Of a DNA stretch of 52,022 nt, positions 7,581 through 17,728 are shown one piece after another. The translations under genes were made by a program, and so were the position numbers. The DNA comes from Hydrogenophaga sp. GTDB taxonomy: Bacteria > Pseudomonadota > Gammaproteobacteria > Burkholderiales > Burkholderiaceae_C. The stretch is taken from positions 1 to 52,022 of the forward strand of contig JAGXSV010000009.1 in NCBI GenBank assembly GCA_018333605.1. The letters are read 5' to 3'. The notes under the pieces were generated by a model. That model was not told where the DNA came from. It made no database searches and saw nothing but the letters and a program-made list of their open reading frames with translations. Every line of letters begins with the position of its first letter. Within the stretch, counting starts at the first letter, position 1.

Positions 7581-8966
7581 ATGATTGAAAATGTAGCCAC
7601 ACCGGGCGCTTCGGCACCCAAAGTCGGTTTTGTCAGCCTGGGTTGCCCCAAAGCACTGACCGACTCCGAACTCATCCTGACCCAACTGAGCGCTGAGGGT
7701 TACCAGACCTCCAAAACATTTGCCGGTGCCGATCTGGTGATCGTGAACACCTGCGGCTTCATTGACGATGCGGTGCGCGAAAGTCTCGACACCATTGGCG
7801 AGGCGCTGGCTGAAAACGGCAAGGTGATCGTCACGGGTTGCCTGGGTGCACGCACCAGCAACGACGGCGACAATCTGGTGCGAAAAATGCACCCGAGTGT
7901 GCTGGCCGTGACGGGTCCGCATGCCACGCACGAAGTGATGACGGCTGTGCATCTGCACCTGCCCAAGCCGCATGACCCGTTTGTCGATCTGGTGCCGGCC
8001 CATGGGATCAAGCTCACCCCGCGTCATTACGCCTACCTGAAAATAAGTGAAGGTTGCAACCACCGCTGTACGTTTTGCATCATCCCGTCCATGCGGGGTG
8101 ATTTGGTGAGCCGGCCCATCGGTGATGTGCTTACCGAAGCACGCAAGCTGTTTGAAGCGGGCGTGAAGGAGTTGCTGGTTGTCAGCCAGGACACGTCGGC
8201 TTACGGTGTGGACATGCAATACCGCACCGGTTTTTGGGACGGCAAGCCTGTCAAGACGCGCATGCTCGACCTGGTGCGTTCCTTGGGTGCGTTGGCCAAG
8301 GGCTATGGTGCCTGGGTGCGCTTGCACTATGTCTATCCTTACCCGCATGTGGACGAGATCATCCCGCTCATGGCGGAGGGTCTGTGTCTTCCATATCTGG
8401 ATGTGCCCTTGCAGCACAGCCACCCCGACGTGCTCAAGCGCATGAAGCGCCCGGCCAGCGGCGAGAAAAACCTGGAGCGCATTGCCCGTTGGCGCGAACT
8501 GTGTCCGGAGATCGTGGTTCGCAGCACCTTTATCGCGGGTTTCCCAGGCGAAACCGAGGATGAGTTTCAGCATCTGCTCGATTTTGTGCAGGAGGCGCAG
8601 ATTGATCGGGCAGGGTGTTTTGCCTTTTCGCCCGTGCAGGGTGCAGCTGCTAACGCGCTGGCCCATCCGGTGCCCGATGCGGTTCGTGAAGAGCGCCGTG
8701 CGCGGTTCATGGCCGTGGCCGAGGCGGTATCGGTCGAGAAATTGCGGCAGCGCGTAGGCGCCACGATGCAGGTGCTGGTGGATTCGGCGCCAGGCATGGG
8801 CAGGAAAGGGGGCATTGGCCGCAGTTACGCAGACGCGCCTGAAATTGATGGTTTGGTGCGCTTGTTGCCGCCAGAGAAAATCAGCAAAACCCTGAAAGTG
8901 GGCGAGTTCACCAAGGCGCGCATTGTGGCGGCCGAGGGGCATGACTTGCTGGCAGTTCCATTCTGA
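7581..8966 (+). CDS. rimO: Ribosomal protein uS12 methylthiotransferase
   Basis: The 461-residue protein matches RimO in length and order. It has an N-terminal methylthiotransferase domain with three cysteines ([18 protein letters not shown] and TGCLGAR), a radical-SAM core with CNHRCTFC at residues 159-166 (CxxxCxxC) followed by PSMRGDL, and a C-terminal TRAM domain. RimO attaches a methylthio group to an aspartate of ribosomal protein S12 using two [4Fe-4S] clusters and S-adenosylmethionine. It starts 74 bases after phaR on the same strand. A GC-rich stem (8991-9016) without a T run follows the gene. Confidence 0.95.
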   Translation: MIENVATPGASAPKVGFVSLGCPKALTDSELILTQLSAEGYQTSKTFAGADLVIVNTCGFIDDAVRESLDTIGEALAENGKVIVTGCLGARTSNDGDNLVRKMHPSVLAVTGPHATHEVMTAVHLHLPKPHDPFVDLVPAHGIKLTPRHYAYLKISEGCNHRCTFCIIPSMRGDLVSRPIGDVLTEARKLFEAGVKELLVVSQDTSAYGVDMQYRTGFWDGKPVKTRMLDLVRSLGALAKGYGAWVRLHYVYPYPHVDEIIPLMAEGLCLPYLDVPLQHSHPDVLKRMKRPASGEKNLERIARWRELCPEIVVRSTFIAGFPGETEDEFQHLLDFVQEAQIDRAGCFAFSPVQGAAANALAHPVPDAVREERRARFMAVAEAVSVEKLRQRVGATMQVLVDSAPGMGRKGGIGRSYADAPEIDGLVRLLPPEKISKTLKVGEFTKARIVAAEGHDLLAVPF

Positions 8967-9138
8967 TGGCTGGCTGAAACATGATACCCATGCCCTGGCA
9001 CCTCGGTGTCAGGGCATCAGCCAGGTGATGAACTTCATGCGACCACTGTGCCGGTGCCGTCACGACATTTCAGGCGGGTTTTCTGCGGTCCAGATCAGGG
9101 TTTTCCGGGCAGGCCCACCATGGCTTTCATCGGTGCAC

Positions 9139-9171
9139 AAAAAAATGCCAGTCAGGGTTCTGCTGACTGGC
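9139..9171 (-). terminator. Intrinsic terminator of the DUF4332-like gene
   Basis: On the minus strand a nine-base-pair stem (GCCAGTCAG/CTGACTGGC, seven-base loop) is followed by ATTTTTTT. It lies 42 bases past the stop of the gene ending at 9213, which is the expected position and orientation. Confidence 0.85.
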
Positions 9172-9212
9172 GGGGGCTGTGGACCATTTCTTTGTGGCCC
9201 AGGGCCGGGCAT

Positions 9213-9623
9213 TCAGTAGTCGAGCATGCGTGGCAGGCCTTTGGCTTGTTCTATCCATTTGCCGACTTCAGCCTCATTCGGAATCCGGCGCACCAGTTTC
9301 TTGGTCGTGTTGAGTTCGGCCATGGCGGCGGTCAGGTTGTCGGCCCTGCGACGGGCCAGTTCGGGCACCGTGTCCACACCGGTTGCTTCGAGCAATTCGG
9401 CGTATTCAGAGCCCACACCGCTGATCCGGTACAAGTCGACCATGTTGGCAAACTTCAGGATTTCTTTCTCGGTGAGCCCTGTTTTAGCTGCAAGCGCCTT
9501 GCGTTGGGCGGGCGTTTTGGCGTCTTTCAACAGGGTGTCCGTGTCTGATACACCGGCGATTTGCAATTTTTCACCGATGAGGGGACCGATGCCTTCGACG
9601 TCAGTGATCTTCTTGTTGGCCAT
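9213..9623 (-). CDS. DUF4332-like helix-hairpin-helix protein
   Basis: The 136-residue protein has two helix-hairpin-helix-like turns: ITDVEGIGPLIGEKLQIAGV near the N-terminus and a second in YRISGVGSEYAELLEATGVD around residues 66-85. This pairing is typical of DUF4332 proteins, which resemble the DNA-binding HhH repeats of helicases and ligases. No enzyme motif is visible. It has its own downstream terminator and is separated by 140 bases from murI, so it is probably a single-gene unit. The molecular role of the family is poorly known. Confidence 0.8.
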   Translation of the reverse strand: MANKKITDVEGIGPLIGEKLQIAGVSDTDTLLKDAKTPAQRKALAAKTGLTEKEILKFANMVDLYRISGVGSEYAELLEATGVDTVPELARRRADNLTAAMAELNTTKKLVRRIPNEAEVGKWIEQAKGLPRMLDY

Positions 9624-9763
9624 GCCTTGCGTTCCTTTCAGAGGTGGTTGGTATGAGCACCGTACCGGTACACTATTGCGACTGTACTGAATTGTTCACA
9701 TTTAGGCCACATGGTGTCGACCAATGTGTTGTGCGTTGCTGATTTGACTCGCCTGTACCGTGG

Positions 9764-10591
9764 TCACGGCAATGGCTCGAGGACTAGGCTGCTGGCCACA
9801 GCGCGGGCCGGCAACCAGCGCTGTGCAGCATCGGTCAGCGCTGCCGGAGAACCGGTGGACAGCAGCTGCAGCCCGGCAGATGCGCCAGGATCGCGTTGAA
9901 TTGCAGTGCCCGGCCCCAGCACCGCTCGCGTGCGGCGTGCCACCGGTGTCCCCGTTTCCACCAGGGACACGCCGCTGCCGCAAAGTTGGCTCAGGACCTC
10001 GGCTGCAAAGGGGTAATGCGTGCACCCCAGCACCAGTGTGTCTATTCGGTGAGAGGGGTCTTCATGGGCGCGCATGGCCTGGGTGTAGTGCTGGCACAAG
10101 AGCCGGGTTGTGCTGGTATCACCCCGCTCAATGGCGTCGGCGAGGCCATCGCAGGGCTGGCAGATAAAGTGGATGGGCTGGGCCGCCGTGGCCTCCACCC
10201 GGCTGCGTAACTGGGCAAAGCGCTCACTGTCCAGTGTGCCCCGGGTGGCGAGCACGCCAACATGACCGCTGCGGCTGATGGTCGCAGCGGTCTTGAGTGC
10301 AGGTTCCACGCCCACGATCGGCAAATGGGGACAGGCTCGACGCAGGTCATCAATGGCCAACGCCGTGGCGGTGTTGCAAGCGACCACGAGTACATCGATG
10401 GCATGCTGCTGAACCAGGTGGTCAGCGATGCGCCTTGAACGTTCGATGACGGCTTGCGCGCTGCGTTCGCCGTAAGGGGCGTAAGCGCTGTCGGCCACAT
10501 AGACAAACGCAGCCTCGGGAATTTCAGCCAGCAGAGCGCGCAGCACACTCAGGCCGCCCACCCCGCTGTCAAAAACCCCAATGGTCTTCAA
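9764..10591 (-). CDS. murI: Glutamate racemase
   Basis: The 275-residue protein has the two-cysteine acid-base motifs of glutamate racemase: VVACNTATA (Cys72) and LGCTHYPF (Cys190), and the N-terminal FDSGVGGLSV. It makes D-glutamate for peptidoglycan. Its ATG overlaps the stop of the class I fumarase gene (ATGA), so the two are translationally coupled. The length is normal. Confidence 0.95.
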   Translation of the reverse strand: MKTIGVFDSGVGGLSVLRALLAEIPEAAFVYVADSAYAPYGERSAQAVIERSRRIADHLVQQHAIDVLVVACNTATALAIDDLRRACPHLPIVGVEPALKTAATISRSGHVGVLATRGTLDSERFAQLRSRVEATAAQPIHFICQPCDGLADAIERGDTSTTRLLCQHYTQAMRAHEDPSHRIDTLVLGCTHYPFAAEVLSQLCGSGVSLVETGTPVARRTRAVLGPGTAIQRDPGASAGLQLLSTGSPAALTDAAQRWLPARAVASSLVLEPLP

Positions 10592-12141
10592 GTGCTGGCG
10601 ACCGTTATGCCTTTGAATTCACCGGTGGCAATGCGTTTGCTCCACTCGGCCGGTCCGGTGATGTGGGCGCTGGTGCCACCGGCATCCACCGCCACGGTCA
10701 CCGGCATGTCGACCACGTCGAATTCGTAGATGGCCTCCATGCCGAGATCGGCAAAGCCCACCACCTTGGCGGTCTTGATGGCCTTTGACACCAGGTAGGC
10801 GGCTCCACCCACAGCCATCAGGTAAGCGCTTTTGTGCTTCTTGATCGCCTCGATGGCGATCGGTCCGCGCTCAGCTTTTCCGATCATGGCGATCAGGCCG
10901 GTCTGTGCCAGCATCATTTCGGTGAAGCCATCCATCCGGGTGGCGGTGGTCGGGCCGGCCGGGCCCACGGCTTCACCCTTGACCGGATCGACCGGGCCCA
11001 CGTAATAGATCACGCGGTTGGTGAAGTCCACGGGCAGTGGCTCGCCCTTGGCCAGCATCTCCTGGATGCGTTTGTGTGCCGCATCCCGACCGGTCAGCAT
11101 TTTGCCGTTGAGCAGCAGGGTCTGGCCTGGCTTCCAGCTGGCCACTTCGGCGGCGGTCAGGGCGTCAAGGTTGACGCGCTGGCTTTTCTGGGTGTCAGGG
11201 GTCCAGTTGACGTTGGGCCAGAGGTCCAGACTGGGTGGATCGAGATAGACCGGGCCGCTGCCATCGAGCACAAAGTGTGCGTGGCGCGTGGCGGCGCAGT
11301 TCGGAATCATGGCCACAGGCTTGCTTGCCGCGTGGGTGGGGTACATCTTGATCTTCACGTCGAGCACGGTGGTCAGGCCACCCAGACCCTGGGCGCCAAT
11401 GCCCAGCGCGTTGACCTTCTCGAACAACTCCAGGCGCATGTCTTCCACTTTGCTGAGCTTCTCGCCCTTGGATGCCCTGGCCTGCAACTCGTACATGTCC
11501 AGGTCGTCCATCAGGCTTTCCTTGGCCATCAGCACGGCCTTCTCGGCCGTGCCACCGATGCCGATACCCAGCATGCCCGGTGGGCACCAGCCAGCGCCCA
11601 TGGTCGGCACGGTTTTCAGCACCCAGTCCACCACGCTGTCACCGGGATTGAGCATCACCATCTTGGACTTGTTTTCAGAGCCTCCACCCTTGGCGGCCAC
11701 AGTCACTTCCACCGTGTTGCCAGGCACGATTTCAGTGAAGATTACGGCGGGCGTGTTGTCCTTGGTGTTCTTGCGGTCGAACTGCGGATCTGCCACCACG
11801 CTGGCGCGCAGCGTGTTGTCGGGGTGGTTGTAACCCTGTCGAACGCCTTCGTTGATCGCGTCGTCCAGGCTGCCGGTGAAGCCTTCCCAGCGCACGTCCA
11901 TGCCCACCTTCAGGAACACGTTGACGATGCCGGTGTCCTGGCAGATCGGGCGGTGGCCCGTTGCGCTCATTTTGCTGTTGGTCAGAATCTGTGCAATCGC
12001 GTCTTTGGCGGCCGCGCTCTGTTCACGCTCGTAGGCGCGGGCCAGGTGGGCGATGTAGTCGGCCGGGTGGTAGTAGCTGATGTACTGCAGGGCGGCGGCA
12101 ACGGATTCGATCAGGTCGTTCTGGCGGATGCTCGTGGTCAT
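10588..12141 (-). CDS. Class I (iron-sulfur) fumarate hydratase
   Basis: The 517-residue single-chain protein fuses the alpha and beta parts of a class I fumarase. Candidate cluster ligands are Cys67 ([11 protein letters not shown]), Cys186 ([19 protein letters not shown]) and Cys282 ([10 protein letters not shown]). It interconverts fumarate and malate in the TCA cycle using an oxygen-labile [4Fe-4S] cluster. The stop overlaps the murI start. The gene is divergent from fumC, with 141 bases between the two starts. The open frame on the opposite strand is a GC-rich shadow and not a gene. Confidence 0.93.
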   Translation of the reverse strand: MTTSIRQNDLIESVAAALQYISYYHPADYIAHLARAYEREQSAAAKDAIAQILTNSKMSATGHRPICQDTGIVNVFLKVGMDVRWEGFTGSLDDAINEGVRQGYNHPDNTLRASVVADPQFDRKNTKDNTPAVIFTEIVPGNTVEVTVAAKGGGSENKSKMVMLNPGDSVVDWVLKTVPTMGAGWCPPGMLGIGIGGTAEKAVLMAKESLMDDLDMYELQARASKGEKLSKVEDMRLELFEKVNALGIGAQGLGGLTTVLDVKIKMYPTHAASKPVAMIPNCAATRHAHFVLDGSGPVYLDPPSLDLWPNVNWTPDTQKSQRVNLDALTAAEVASWKPGQTLLLNGKMLTGRDAAHKRIQEMLAKGEPLPVDFTNRVIYYVGPVDPVKGEAVGPAGPTTATRMDGFTEMMLAQTGLIAMIGKAERGPIAIEAIKKHKSAYLMAVGGAAYLVSKAIKTAKVVGFADLGMEAIYEFDVVDMPVTVAVDAGGTSAHITGPAEWSKRIATGEFKGITVAST

Positions 12142-12282
12142 GGCGTGGGTGTTGTGTGCAAGTGGTTTGGCTTGGATAACGGTTGCCGTGGTGGATACGC
12201 GGCGCTGACTCTGCTACGGTGTGCGCCACACGTTATTTTGACAGGTCAGCCCTTGGGCTGGCTGACGACCGGAGGCGCCGCC

Positions 12283-13680
12283 ATGAACGCTGAACCAGAG
12301 ACCCGCAACGAGTCGGACAGCATGGGTCCCATTGATGTGCCCGCCCACCGTTTGTGGGGCGCGCAGACGCAGCGCTCGCTAGCGTATTTCAATATTTCGG
12401 GGGAGCGCATGCCGAACGAGCTGATTCACGCGCTGGCGCGGGTGAAACGGGCTTGTGCCCTGGTGAACACCCGCCTGGCAGGGCTGGATGCTGACAAGGC
12501 GCAAGCCATTGTTGCCGCAGCCGACGAGGTGCTGGGTGGCCAGCACGCTGGCGAATTTCCGCTGATGGTCTGGCAGACCGGCTCGGGCACCCAGACCAAC
12601 ATGAATTTGAACGAGGTGCTGGCCAATCGGGCCAGTGAGTTGTTGGGCGGACCGCGGGGCGCCGGGCGACTGGTGCACCCGAACGACGACGTGAATCGAA
12701 GCCAGTCGTCCAATGACGTGTTTCCCACAGCCATGCACCTGGCCGCCATGCTGGGCCTGCTGCAGCGTTTGCTGCCGGCGCTGGCCGACCTGCACGACAC
12801 ACTGGCTGCAAAGGCGGTGGCTTTTGGCTCTATTGTCAAAATAGGTCGCACCCATTTGCAGGACGCGACCCCGCTGACTCTGGGACAGGAAATATCGGGC
12901 TGGGCGGCACAGCTGTCGCACGCGGATCGCCATGTGCGTGCGGCGCTCCCCCACCTGTGCGAGCTGGCGCTGGGTGGCACAGCGGTGGGCACCGGGCTCA
13001 ATGCGCCGGCTGGTTTCGATGTGGCCGTGGCGGACGAACTGGCCCGCAGTGCGGGTCTGCCCTTGGTCACGGCGCCCAACAAGTTCGAGGCGCTGGCCAG
13101 CTGTGACGCACTGGTGCATGCCCATGGCGCGTTGAAAACGCTGGCTGCTGGCCTGATGAAGATCGCCAACGATGTGCGTTGGCTGGCGAGCGGGCCGCGT
13201 TGTGGCCTGGGCGAAATCCGGATCCCCGAGAACGAGCCCGGGTCGTCCATCATGCCGGGGAAGGTCAACCCGACACAGTGCGAAGCGCTGACCATGTTGT
13301 GTTGTCAGGTCATGGGTAACGACGTTGCCATCAACCTAGGGGGAGCATTGGGCAATTTTGAACTCAACGTGTTCAGGCCCATGATTGCGCACAATTTTCT
13401 GCAAAGCCTGCGTCTGCTGAGCGATGGCATGCACAGTTTTCGCCTGCATTGTGCAGAAGGTATTGAGCCGAACATGGGCCGCATGACCGAGATGGTGGAG
13501 CGCTCATTGATGCTGGTGACCGCCTTGAATGCGCACATCGGCTACGACAAGGCCGCAGAGATCGCCAAAAAGGCCAACCGGGACGGCTCGACCTTGCGCG
13601 TCGCAGCGCTGGCCTTGGGCCATGTGACCGGGGAGCAGTTTGATCTGTGGGTTGACCCTGCCGCCATGGTGGGGCGTTGA
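12283..13680 (+). CDS. fumC: Class II fumarate hydratase
   Basis: I choose ATG 12283, preceded by GGAGG at 12271-12275, giving 465 residues. The same frame is open far upstream but only as the antisense of the class I gene. The class II signature [11 protein letters not shown] (residues 320-330, with the catalytic serine) and the [12 protein letters not shown] substrate loop are intact. This enzyme needs no iron. A seven-base-pair stem (GTCAGCC/GGCTGAC, 12245-12266) sits just upstream of the ribosome site. Having both fumarase classes back to back suggests condition-dependent switching, which is inference. Confidence 0.95.
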   Translation: MNAEPETRNESDSMGPIDVPAHRLWGAQTQRSLAYFNISGERMPNELIHALARVKRACALVNTRLAGLDADKAQAIVAAADEVLGGQHAGEFPLMVWQTGSGTQTNMNLNEVLANRASELLGGPRGAGRLVHPNDDVNRSQSSNDVFPTAMHLAAMLGLLQRLLPALADLHDTLAAKAVAFGSIVKIGRTHLQDATPLTLGQEISGWAAQLSHADRHVRAALPHLCELALGGTAVGTGLNAPAGFDVAVADELARSAGLPLVTAPNKFEALASCDALVHAHGALKTLAAGLMKIANDVRWLASGPRCGLGEIRIPENEPGSSIMPGKVNPTQCEALTMLCCQVMGNDVAINLGGALGNFELNVFRPMIAHNFLQSLRLLSDGMHSFRLHCAEGIEPNMGRMTEMVERSLMLVTALNAHIGYDKAAEIAKKANRDGSTLRVAALALGHVTGEQFDLWVDPAAMVGR

Positions 13681-13833
13681 GGCACGCGCCGCACCGCCGG
13701 CACTTGGCGCCTTCAGCTGGGCTTCGCTTCAGCGGAGTGCGGGCGCTTAGCCCCGAGCGCCCCACCAGAGCCACGCAGCAGGCCCCAACCGCGCGTTCAG
13801 GCAACCCAGCCCCGCACAGAAGCTGCCGCACGC

Positions 13834-14289
13834 ATGCACCTGGTGACGCCGTTGCAAGCCCAGTTTGCCGCCCCTATGGATTTGCACAAAACCACCGATA
13901 CCGACGAGTCCGGGTACCGCCCCGCGCTGGCCGCCCGCGACGGCAAACCCTTCGAGCCCGGCACCGTCCCCGACGGCTTCTACCTGGTGGATGACACCGA
14001 CAACCCGCAGCCCGCATTTCAGCAAGGCATCCTCGAAACGGTTGAACGCTTCACGCACATCGCGCCCGCCGACGACAAGGGTGAAATCATCGGATCCCCC
14101 GCCGTCGCTCGTGGTGTCATTCGTTACCCGCTCAAGGCCCTGGGTCTGTGCGCAAGCATCACCGGCGCGGGCTACACCAGAAGCACCGAGGTTTACCCCA
14201 ACAGCCCCCGCGCCAATCCCGAGCAGTGCAAAACCGCTCAGGTCATGGCCGTGTGCGCAGCGCTTGACTTCGTGCTCGCACAGCGTTGA
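13834..14289 (+). CDS. Conserved-looking hypothetical protein
   Basis: An open frame of 151 residues (or 137 from ATG 13876) with evenly spread polar sequence, ending 20 bases before the SRAP gene. It contains DGFYLVDDTDNPQPAF and a C-terminal helix TAQVMAVCAALDFVLAQR. No signal peptide, membrane segment or known motif is visible. Position and spacing suggest co-transcription with the downstream DNA-repair-type protein. I do not recognise the family, and the start is uncertain. Confidence 0.55.
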   Translation: MHLVTPLQAQFAAPMDLHKTTDTDESGYRPALAARDGKPFEPGTVPDGFYLVDDTDNPQPAFQQGILETVERFTHIAPADDKGEIIGSPAVARGVIRYPLKALGLCASITGAGYTRSTEVYPNSPRANPEQCKTAQVMAVCAALDFVLAQR

Positions 14290-14309
14290 GCCGCTTCACG
14301 AAACGCGCC

Positions 14310-15023
14310 ATGTGCACCCAGTACAACCCGCCCAACGCCCGCACCCTGCGCGACATGCCCGGCTTTGATGGGGTGCAGATGCCCGCACAAGACTGGCCCG
14401 TCGAGACCTTTCCTGGCTACGGAGCACCCATCGTCACCCGAGGAGTGCCAGGGCGGGGCGGTGCAGCCCTGGTGTGTTCAGTGGCGCGCTTCGGGCTCGT
14501 GCCGCGCTGGAGCCGAGACACCCACCACGGCAACGACCTCAGTCGCCGCACCTACAACGCGCGCAGCGAAACTGCGGCTGAAAAACCCAGCTACCGAAGC
14601 CCCTGGCGCGAGCGTCAGTACGCACTCGTGCCCATGCTCCATTACTTTGAACCCTGCTGGGAAAGCGGGCGTGCGCTGCGCTGGTGCATTGCCCAGGCCA
14701 GTGGCGAAGCCTTTGCCGTGGCTGGCCTGCACGAGCGTTTCACCGACCGCGAAACCGGTGAAACCCTGCACAGCTTCACCTTGCTCACCGTCAACGCCGA
14801 CCACCACCCGCTCATGGGTCGCATGCACCGCCCCGGCGACGAAAAGCGCATGCTCGTTATCGTGCCGCCCACGCATTACGCCGACTGGCTGCGCGCCACA
14901 CCCGAGCAAGCCGCACAATGCCTGCAAACACCGTGGGACGTGCCGGTGGCCGGTGTCCCCGCGCCCCGAACGCGGGTTGAACGGGCCCAGGTGTTGCCTG
15001 CGCAGGGCGCACTGGACCTTTAA
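14310..15023 (+). CDS. SRAP-domain protein (YedK/HMCES family)
   Basis: The start is set at ATG 14310 because SRAP proteins use Cys2, exposed after removal of the initiator methionine, and the sequence begins MCTQYNPP. An upstream in-frame start at 14286 would bury that cysteine. The 237 residues also contain NARSET (Asn83) and a glutamate in HYFEP (Glu114), matching the catalytic set that forms a thiazolidine crosslink with abasic sites in single-stranded DNA. The usual HDRMP-type histidine motif is replaced by LMGRMHRPGDEKRM around residues 168-181, a subfamily variant. No LexA box was found. Confidence 0.88.
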   Translation: MCTQYNPPNARTLRDMPGFDGVQMPAQDWPVETFPGYGAPIVTRGVPGRGGAALVCSVARFGLVPRWSRDTHHGNDLSRRTYNARSETAAEKPSYRSPWRERQYALVPMLHYFEPCWESGRALRWCIAQASGEAFAVAGLHERFTDRETGETLHSFTLLTVNADHHPLMGRMHRPGDEKRMLVIVPPTHYADWLRATPEQAAQCLQTPWDVPVAGVPAPRTRVERAQVLPAQGALDL

Positions 15024-15167
15024 CCTACCCCATCCAGTCGCGGGGACTGTCGGTCCCCGCTGCCATGGGTTGGCCCGGCGCAGCGCCCACCAGGCGCGTT
15101 GCAGCACAACGGTCGGCGCTGACCACCGCTGACATGAAATTGCAACCTGCTTGTCTTAGAACGGCGG

Positions 15168-17048
15168 ATGGTCAAAAAACATTCGCCTCCTTCCCCCGTT
15201 GAAATACCGGCGGCTTCCTCGCCGTGGGACAGCAGCATCTGCCTGCAACTGATCGAGCAGCTCTGGGCGCTGCGCGCCGCCATGCTGCAAAGCGAGCGCC
15301 GTTACGCGGACACGATTGCCCGCGTCGCCCCAGATCAGCGTGCGAGCGCTCGCAACCTGGTGCACTTTCTGGCGTTGCGCGCCACCGATTTGCGTGGGCT
15401 GCAAAGCCGGTTGGCCTGGCTGGGTCTGTCGTCACTGGGGCGGGCCGAATCGCATGTGCTGGCCAATGTGGACAAGGTTTTGGGCATCTTGCACAGCCTG
15501 ACGGGGCAGCCCTGGCAAGACCGCTCATCCGAAGAGCCGGTGGGCAGCGTCTCGGGGCCTGCGCTGCTGGGGCGGCACACCCAGGCGCTGCTGGGTCCGG
15601 TGGCGCGCGACCGCAAAGTGCGCATCATGGTGACCTTGCCCAGCGAAGCCGCCACCGACCATGCCCTGGTGCGCAGCCTGGTGGCCGCCGGCATGGACGT
15701 GGCCCGCATCAACTGCGCCCACGACCAAGCTGCCGACTGGACGGCCATGGCCAAACGGGTGCGCAGCGCTGCCAAGGCCGCGCAACGCGAAGTGAAAATT
15801 CTCATGGACCTGGCCGGTCCAAAAATTCGCACCGGCCCGCTGCCGGCCGGTCCTGCGGTGCTCAAGCTGCGACCGGTTCGGGACGAGTGTGGCTTTGCCA
15901 CCGAACCCTCGCGCCTTCAACTGATTCACCCCGGCATTTCCCCTGGAGCGGGCAAGGACCCGTGCATCGTGGTGGACGAAGCCTGGCTGGCCCGTCTGCA
16001 CGTCGGTCAGCAGATTCATTTGAGGGACGCACGCGACAAGAAACGCCGCCTGCTGGTGGTGAGCACTGGCGTTCGCGGCGCTTTCGCCGAGGGCATGGAG
16101 ACCTGCTACCTCTCGCCCGAAACGCCACTGTCCCTCAAAGGCGCGCACAGCCGCCGTGTGCACACCACCTACCCGGTTGGCATCGCGTCGCTGCCTGCGG
16201 CCATCCGCCTGCACCGTGGCGACATGCTCACCCTCACCACCGAGCCGCTTGACCTGGTGTTGCCGTTGGAACCACCACACCTGCGTGTGGCCTGTACCCT
16301 GCCGCAGGTGATCGGGCAGGTGCGCAGCGGCGAACGCGTCTGGCTCGACGACGGGCGCATCGGCGCAGTGGTGCGCAAAGCCTCCAACCGCCAGTTGGAA
16401 CTGGAGATCGTGCAGGCCCGCGATGGCGGTGAAAAGCTGATGGCCGACAAAGGCATCAACTTTCCCGACAGTGAGCTGGATTTGCCGGCGCTCACCGAGA
16501 AAGACCTGGAAGACCTGCGGACTGCGGCCAAGGTGGCCGACCTGGTGGGCCTGTCGTTCGTGCAGCGCCCCGGTGACGTGCGCCAACTGCTCGACGCACT
16601 GCAAGCGCTCAGGGGTGACCGTGTGGGCGTGGTACTCAAAATCGAAACTTTGCTCGGCTTTGAGAGCCTGCCCGAACTGATGCTCGCGGCCATGGCTGGG
16701 CCGTGTGCGGGGGTGATGGTCGCGCGCGGGGATTTGGCCGTGGAATGCGGTTTTGAGCGCATGGCCGAGGTGCAGGAAGAGATCTTGTGGTGTTCCGAAG
16801 CCGCCCACATGCCCGTGATCTGGGCCACACAGGTGCTGGAAAACCAGGCCAAGACCGGCGTGCCCTCGCGCGCTGAGATATCCGATGCCGGCATGGGCGT
16901 GCGTGCCGAATGCGTGATGCTCAACAAGGGTCCCTACATTGTTGAGACCATCCGAACGCTCGACAATATCTTGCGGCGGATGGCGGGTCACCAAAAGAAA
17001 AAGACGCCCCTGTTGCGTGCGCTTCGCTCGTGGGGATGCGCTGACTGA
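15168..17048 (+). CDS. Atypical pyruvate-kinase-like protein
   Basis: The 626-residue protein has an N-terminal helical region of about 130 residues with no recognised motif, then a pyruvate-kinase barrel. Recognisable elements are DVARINCAHD, ILMDLAGPKIRTG, LPALTEKDLEDL, the catalytic lysine in VVLKIETL (Lys491) and the metal-binding VARGDLAVE (Asp522). Two B-domain-like beta segments occur (around 260-300 and 375-425), whereas normal enzymes have one. The chain ends soon after the barrel (DNILRRM), so the allosteric C-terminal domain is missing. The usual NxSH is NCAHD. It could make pyruvate and ATP without effector control, or do something else; this is uncertain. Confidence 0.75.
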   Translation: MVKKHSPPSPVEIPAASSPWDSSICLQLIEQLWALRAAMLQSERRYADTIARVAPDQRASARNLVHFLALRATDLRGLQSRLAWLGLSSLGRAESHVLANVDKVLGILHSLTGQPWQDRSSEEPVGSVSGPALLGRHTQALLGPVARDRKVRIMVTLPSEAATDHALVRSLVAAGMDVARINCAHDQAADWTAMAKRVRSAAKAAQREVKILMDLAGPKIRTGPLPAGPAVLKLRPVRDECGFATEPSRLQLIHPGISPGAGKDPCIVVDEAWLARLHVGQQIHLRDARDKKRRLLVVSTGVRGAFAEGMETCYLSPETPLSLKGAHSRRVHTTYPVGIASLPAAIRLHRGDMLTLTTEPLDLVLPLEPPHLRVACTLPQVIGQVRSGERVWLDDGRIGAVVRKASNRQLELEIVQARDGGEKLMADKGINFPDSELDLPALTEKDLEDLRTAAKVADLVGLSFVQRPGDVRQLLDALQALRGDRVGVVLKIETLLGFESLPELMLAAMAGPCAGVMVARGDLAVECGFERMAEVQEEILWCSEAAHMPVIWATQVLENQAKTGVPSRAEISDAGMGVRAECVMLNKGPYIVETIRTLDNILRRMAGHQKKKTPLLRALRSWGCAD

Positions 17049-17092
17049 GGCAAACGGACAGCCCAGTCCGGGCTGCCGGCGGTCTGGGCGGA

Positions 17093-17563
17093 TCAGGTTC
17101 GCGCCCTGGACGCCACCAGCCAGTAGGTCACGCCCAGCGCCAGCAGCACAGCGCCGGTGCCGTACAGGTACTCCGGCTCGACCGTGTTGAAGTCCAGCAC
17201 GATTACCTTGCGCGCAATCGCCATGAGGGCGGTGGCAATCACCAGGCGCACATGAATCACGTCGTCGCGCAGGTACAGCGTGATGTTGGCAAAAATTTCA
17301 ATGGCAATCAGCACCGCCAGGAACGACGCAAACACCACGAAGATGTCTTTCAGGCTCAGCAGCAAGAAAGGCGGCGTCATCAGCCTTTCGTAAAGTACAA
17401 AGGCCACGTCGGCCACGCTCAGAAAGATCACGATCACCATGAGCACCGCCAGCACCCGGATCGCTTGCCGGATGGCCGTGTTCAGCCCCGTGATCAACTG
17501 GTCGCCATTGCTGGCGCCCAGGTGTTTCTCCACCGCAACCGTTTGGGATTCCTCTTCGTTCAT
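17093..17563 (-). CDS. PsiE-like membrane protein
   Basis: From ATG 17563 the protein has 156 residues (an in-frame ATG at 17602 would add 13). It has four hydrophobic segments: AVLMVIVIFLSVADVAFVLY, FVVFASFLAVLIAIEIFANI, VRLVIATALMAIARKVIVLD and YGTGAVLLALGVTYWLVA. This is the layout of phosphate-starvation-inducible PsiE family proteins, whose role is unknown. An acidic, soluble N-terminus (MNEEESQTVAVEKH) precedes the first helix. It is convergent with the pyruvate-kinase-like gene. Confidence 0.75.
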   Translation of the reverse strand: MNEEESQTVAVEKHLGASNGDQLITGLNTAIRQAIRVLAVLMVIVIFLSVADVAFVLYERLMTPPFLLLSLKDIFVVFASFLAVLIAIEIFANITLYLRDDVIHVRLVIATALMAIARKVIVLDFNTVEPEYLYGTGAVLLALGVTYWLVASRART

Positions 17564-17728
17564 GGGCCTGCCTTGATTTCGTCTTTTTAAAAAGACGATC
17601 ACCGCGTTGTGACAAGCGCCTTGACATCAAGCAGGGCATGGCGTTTCCCGGTCCCGCAGGCACCGCAATACCCACACGGCCCTACAGGGTGCCGCTATCG
17701 TGTGGAAAGGGACACCCCTCAGCCCCGT

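Noticed and set aside
8991..9016. Stem after rimO as an intrinsic terminator
   Set aside because: The stem is good, but there is no T run after it, so the mechanism cannot be claimed.
10834..12282. Long open frame upstream of and in frame with fumC
   Set aside because: It is antisense to the class I fumarase gene along its whole length, shows no recognisable protein features, and is the usual consequence of high GC codon use.
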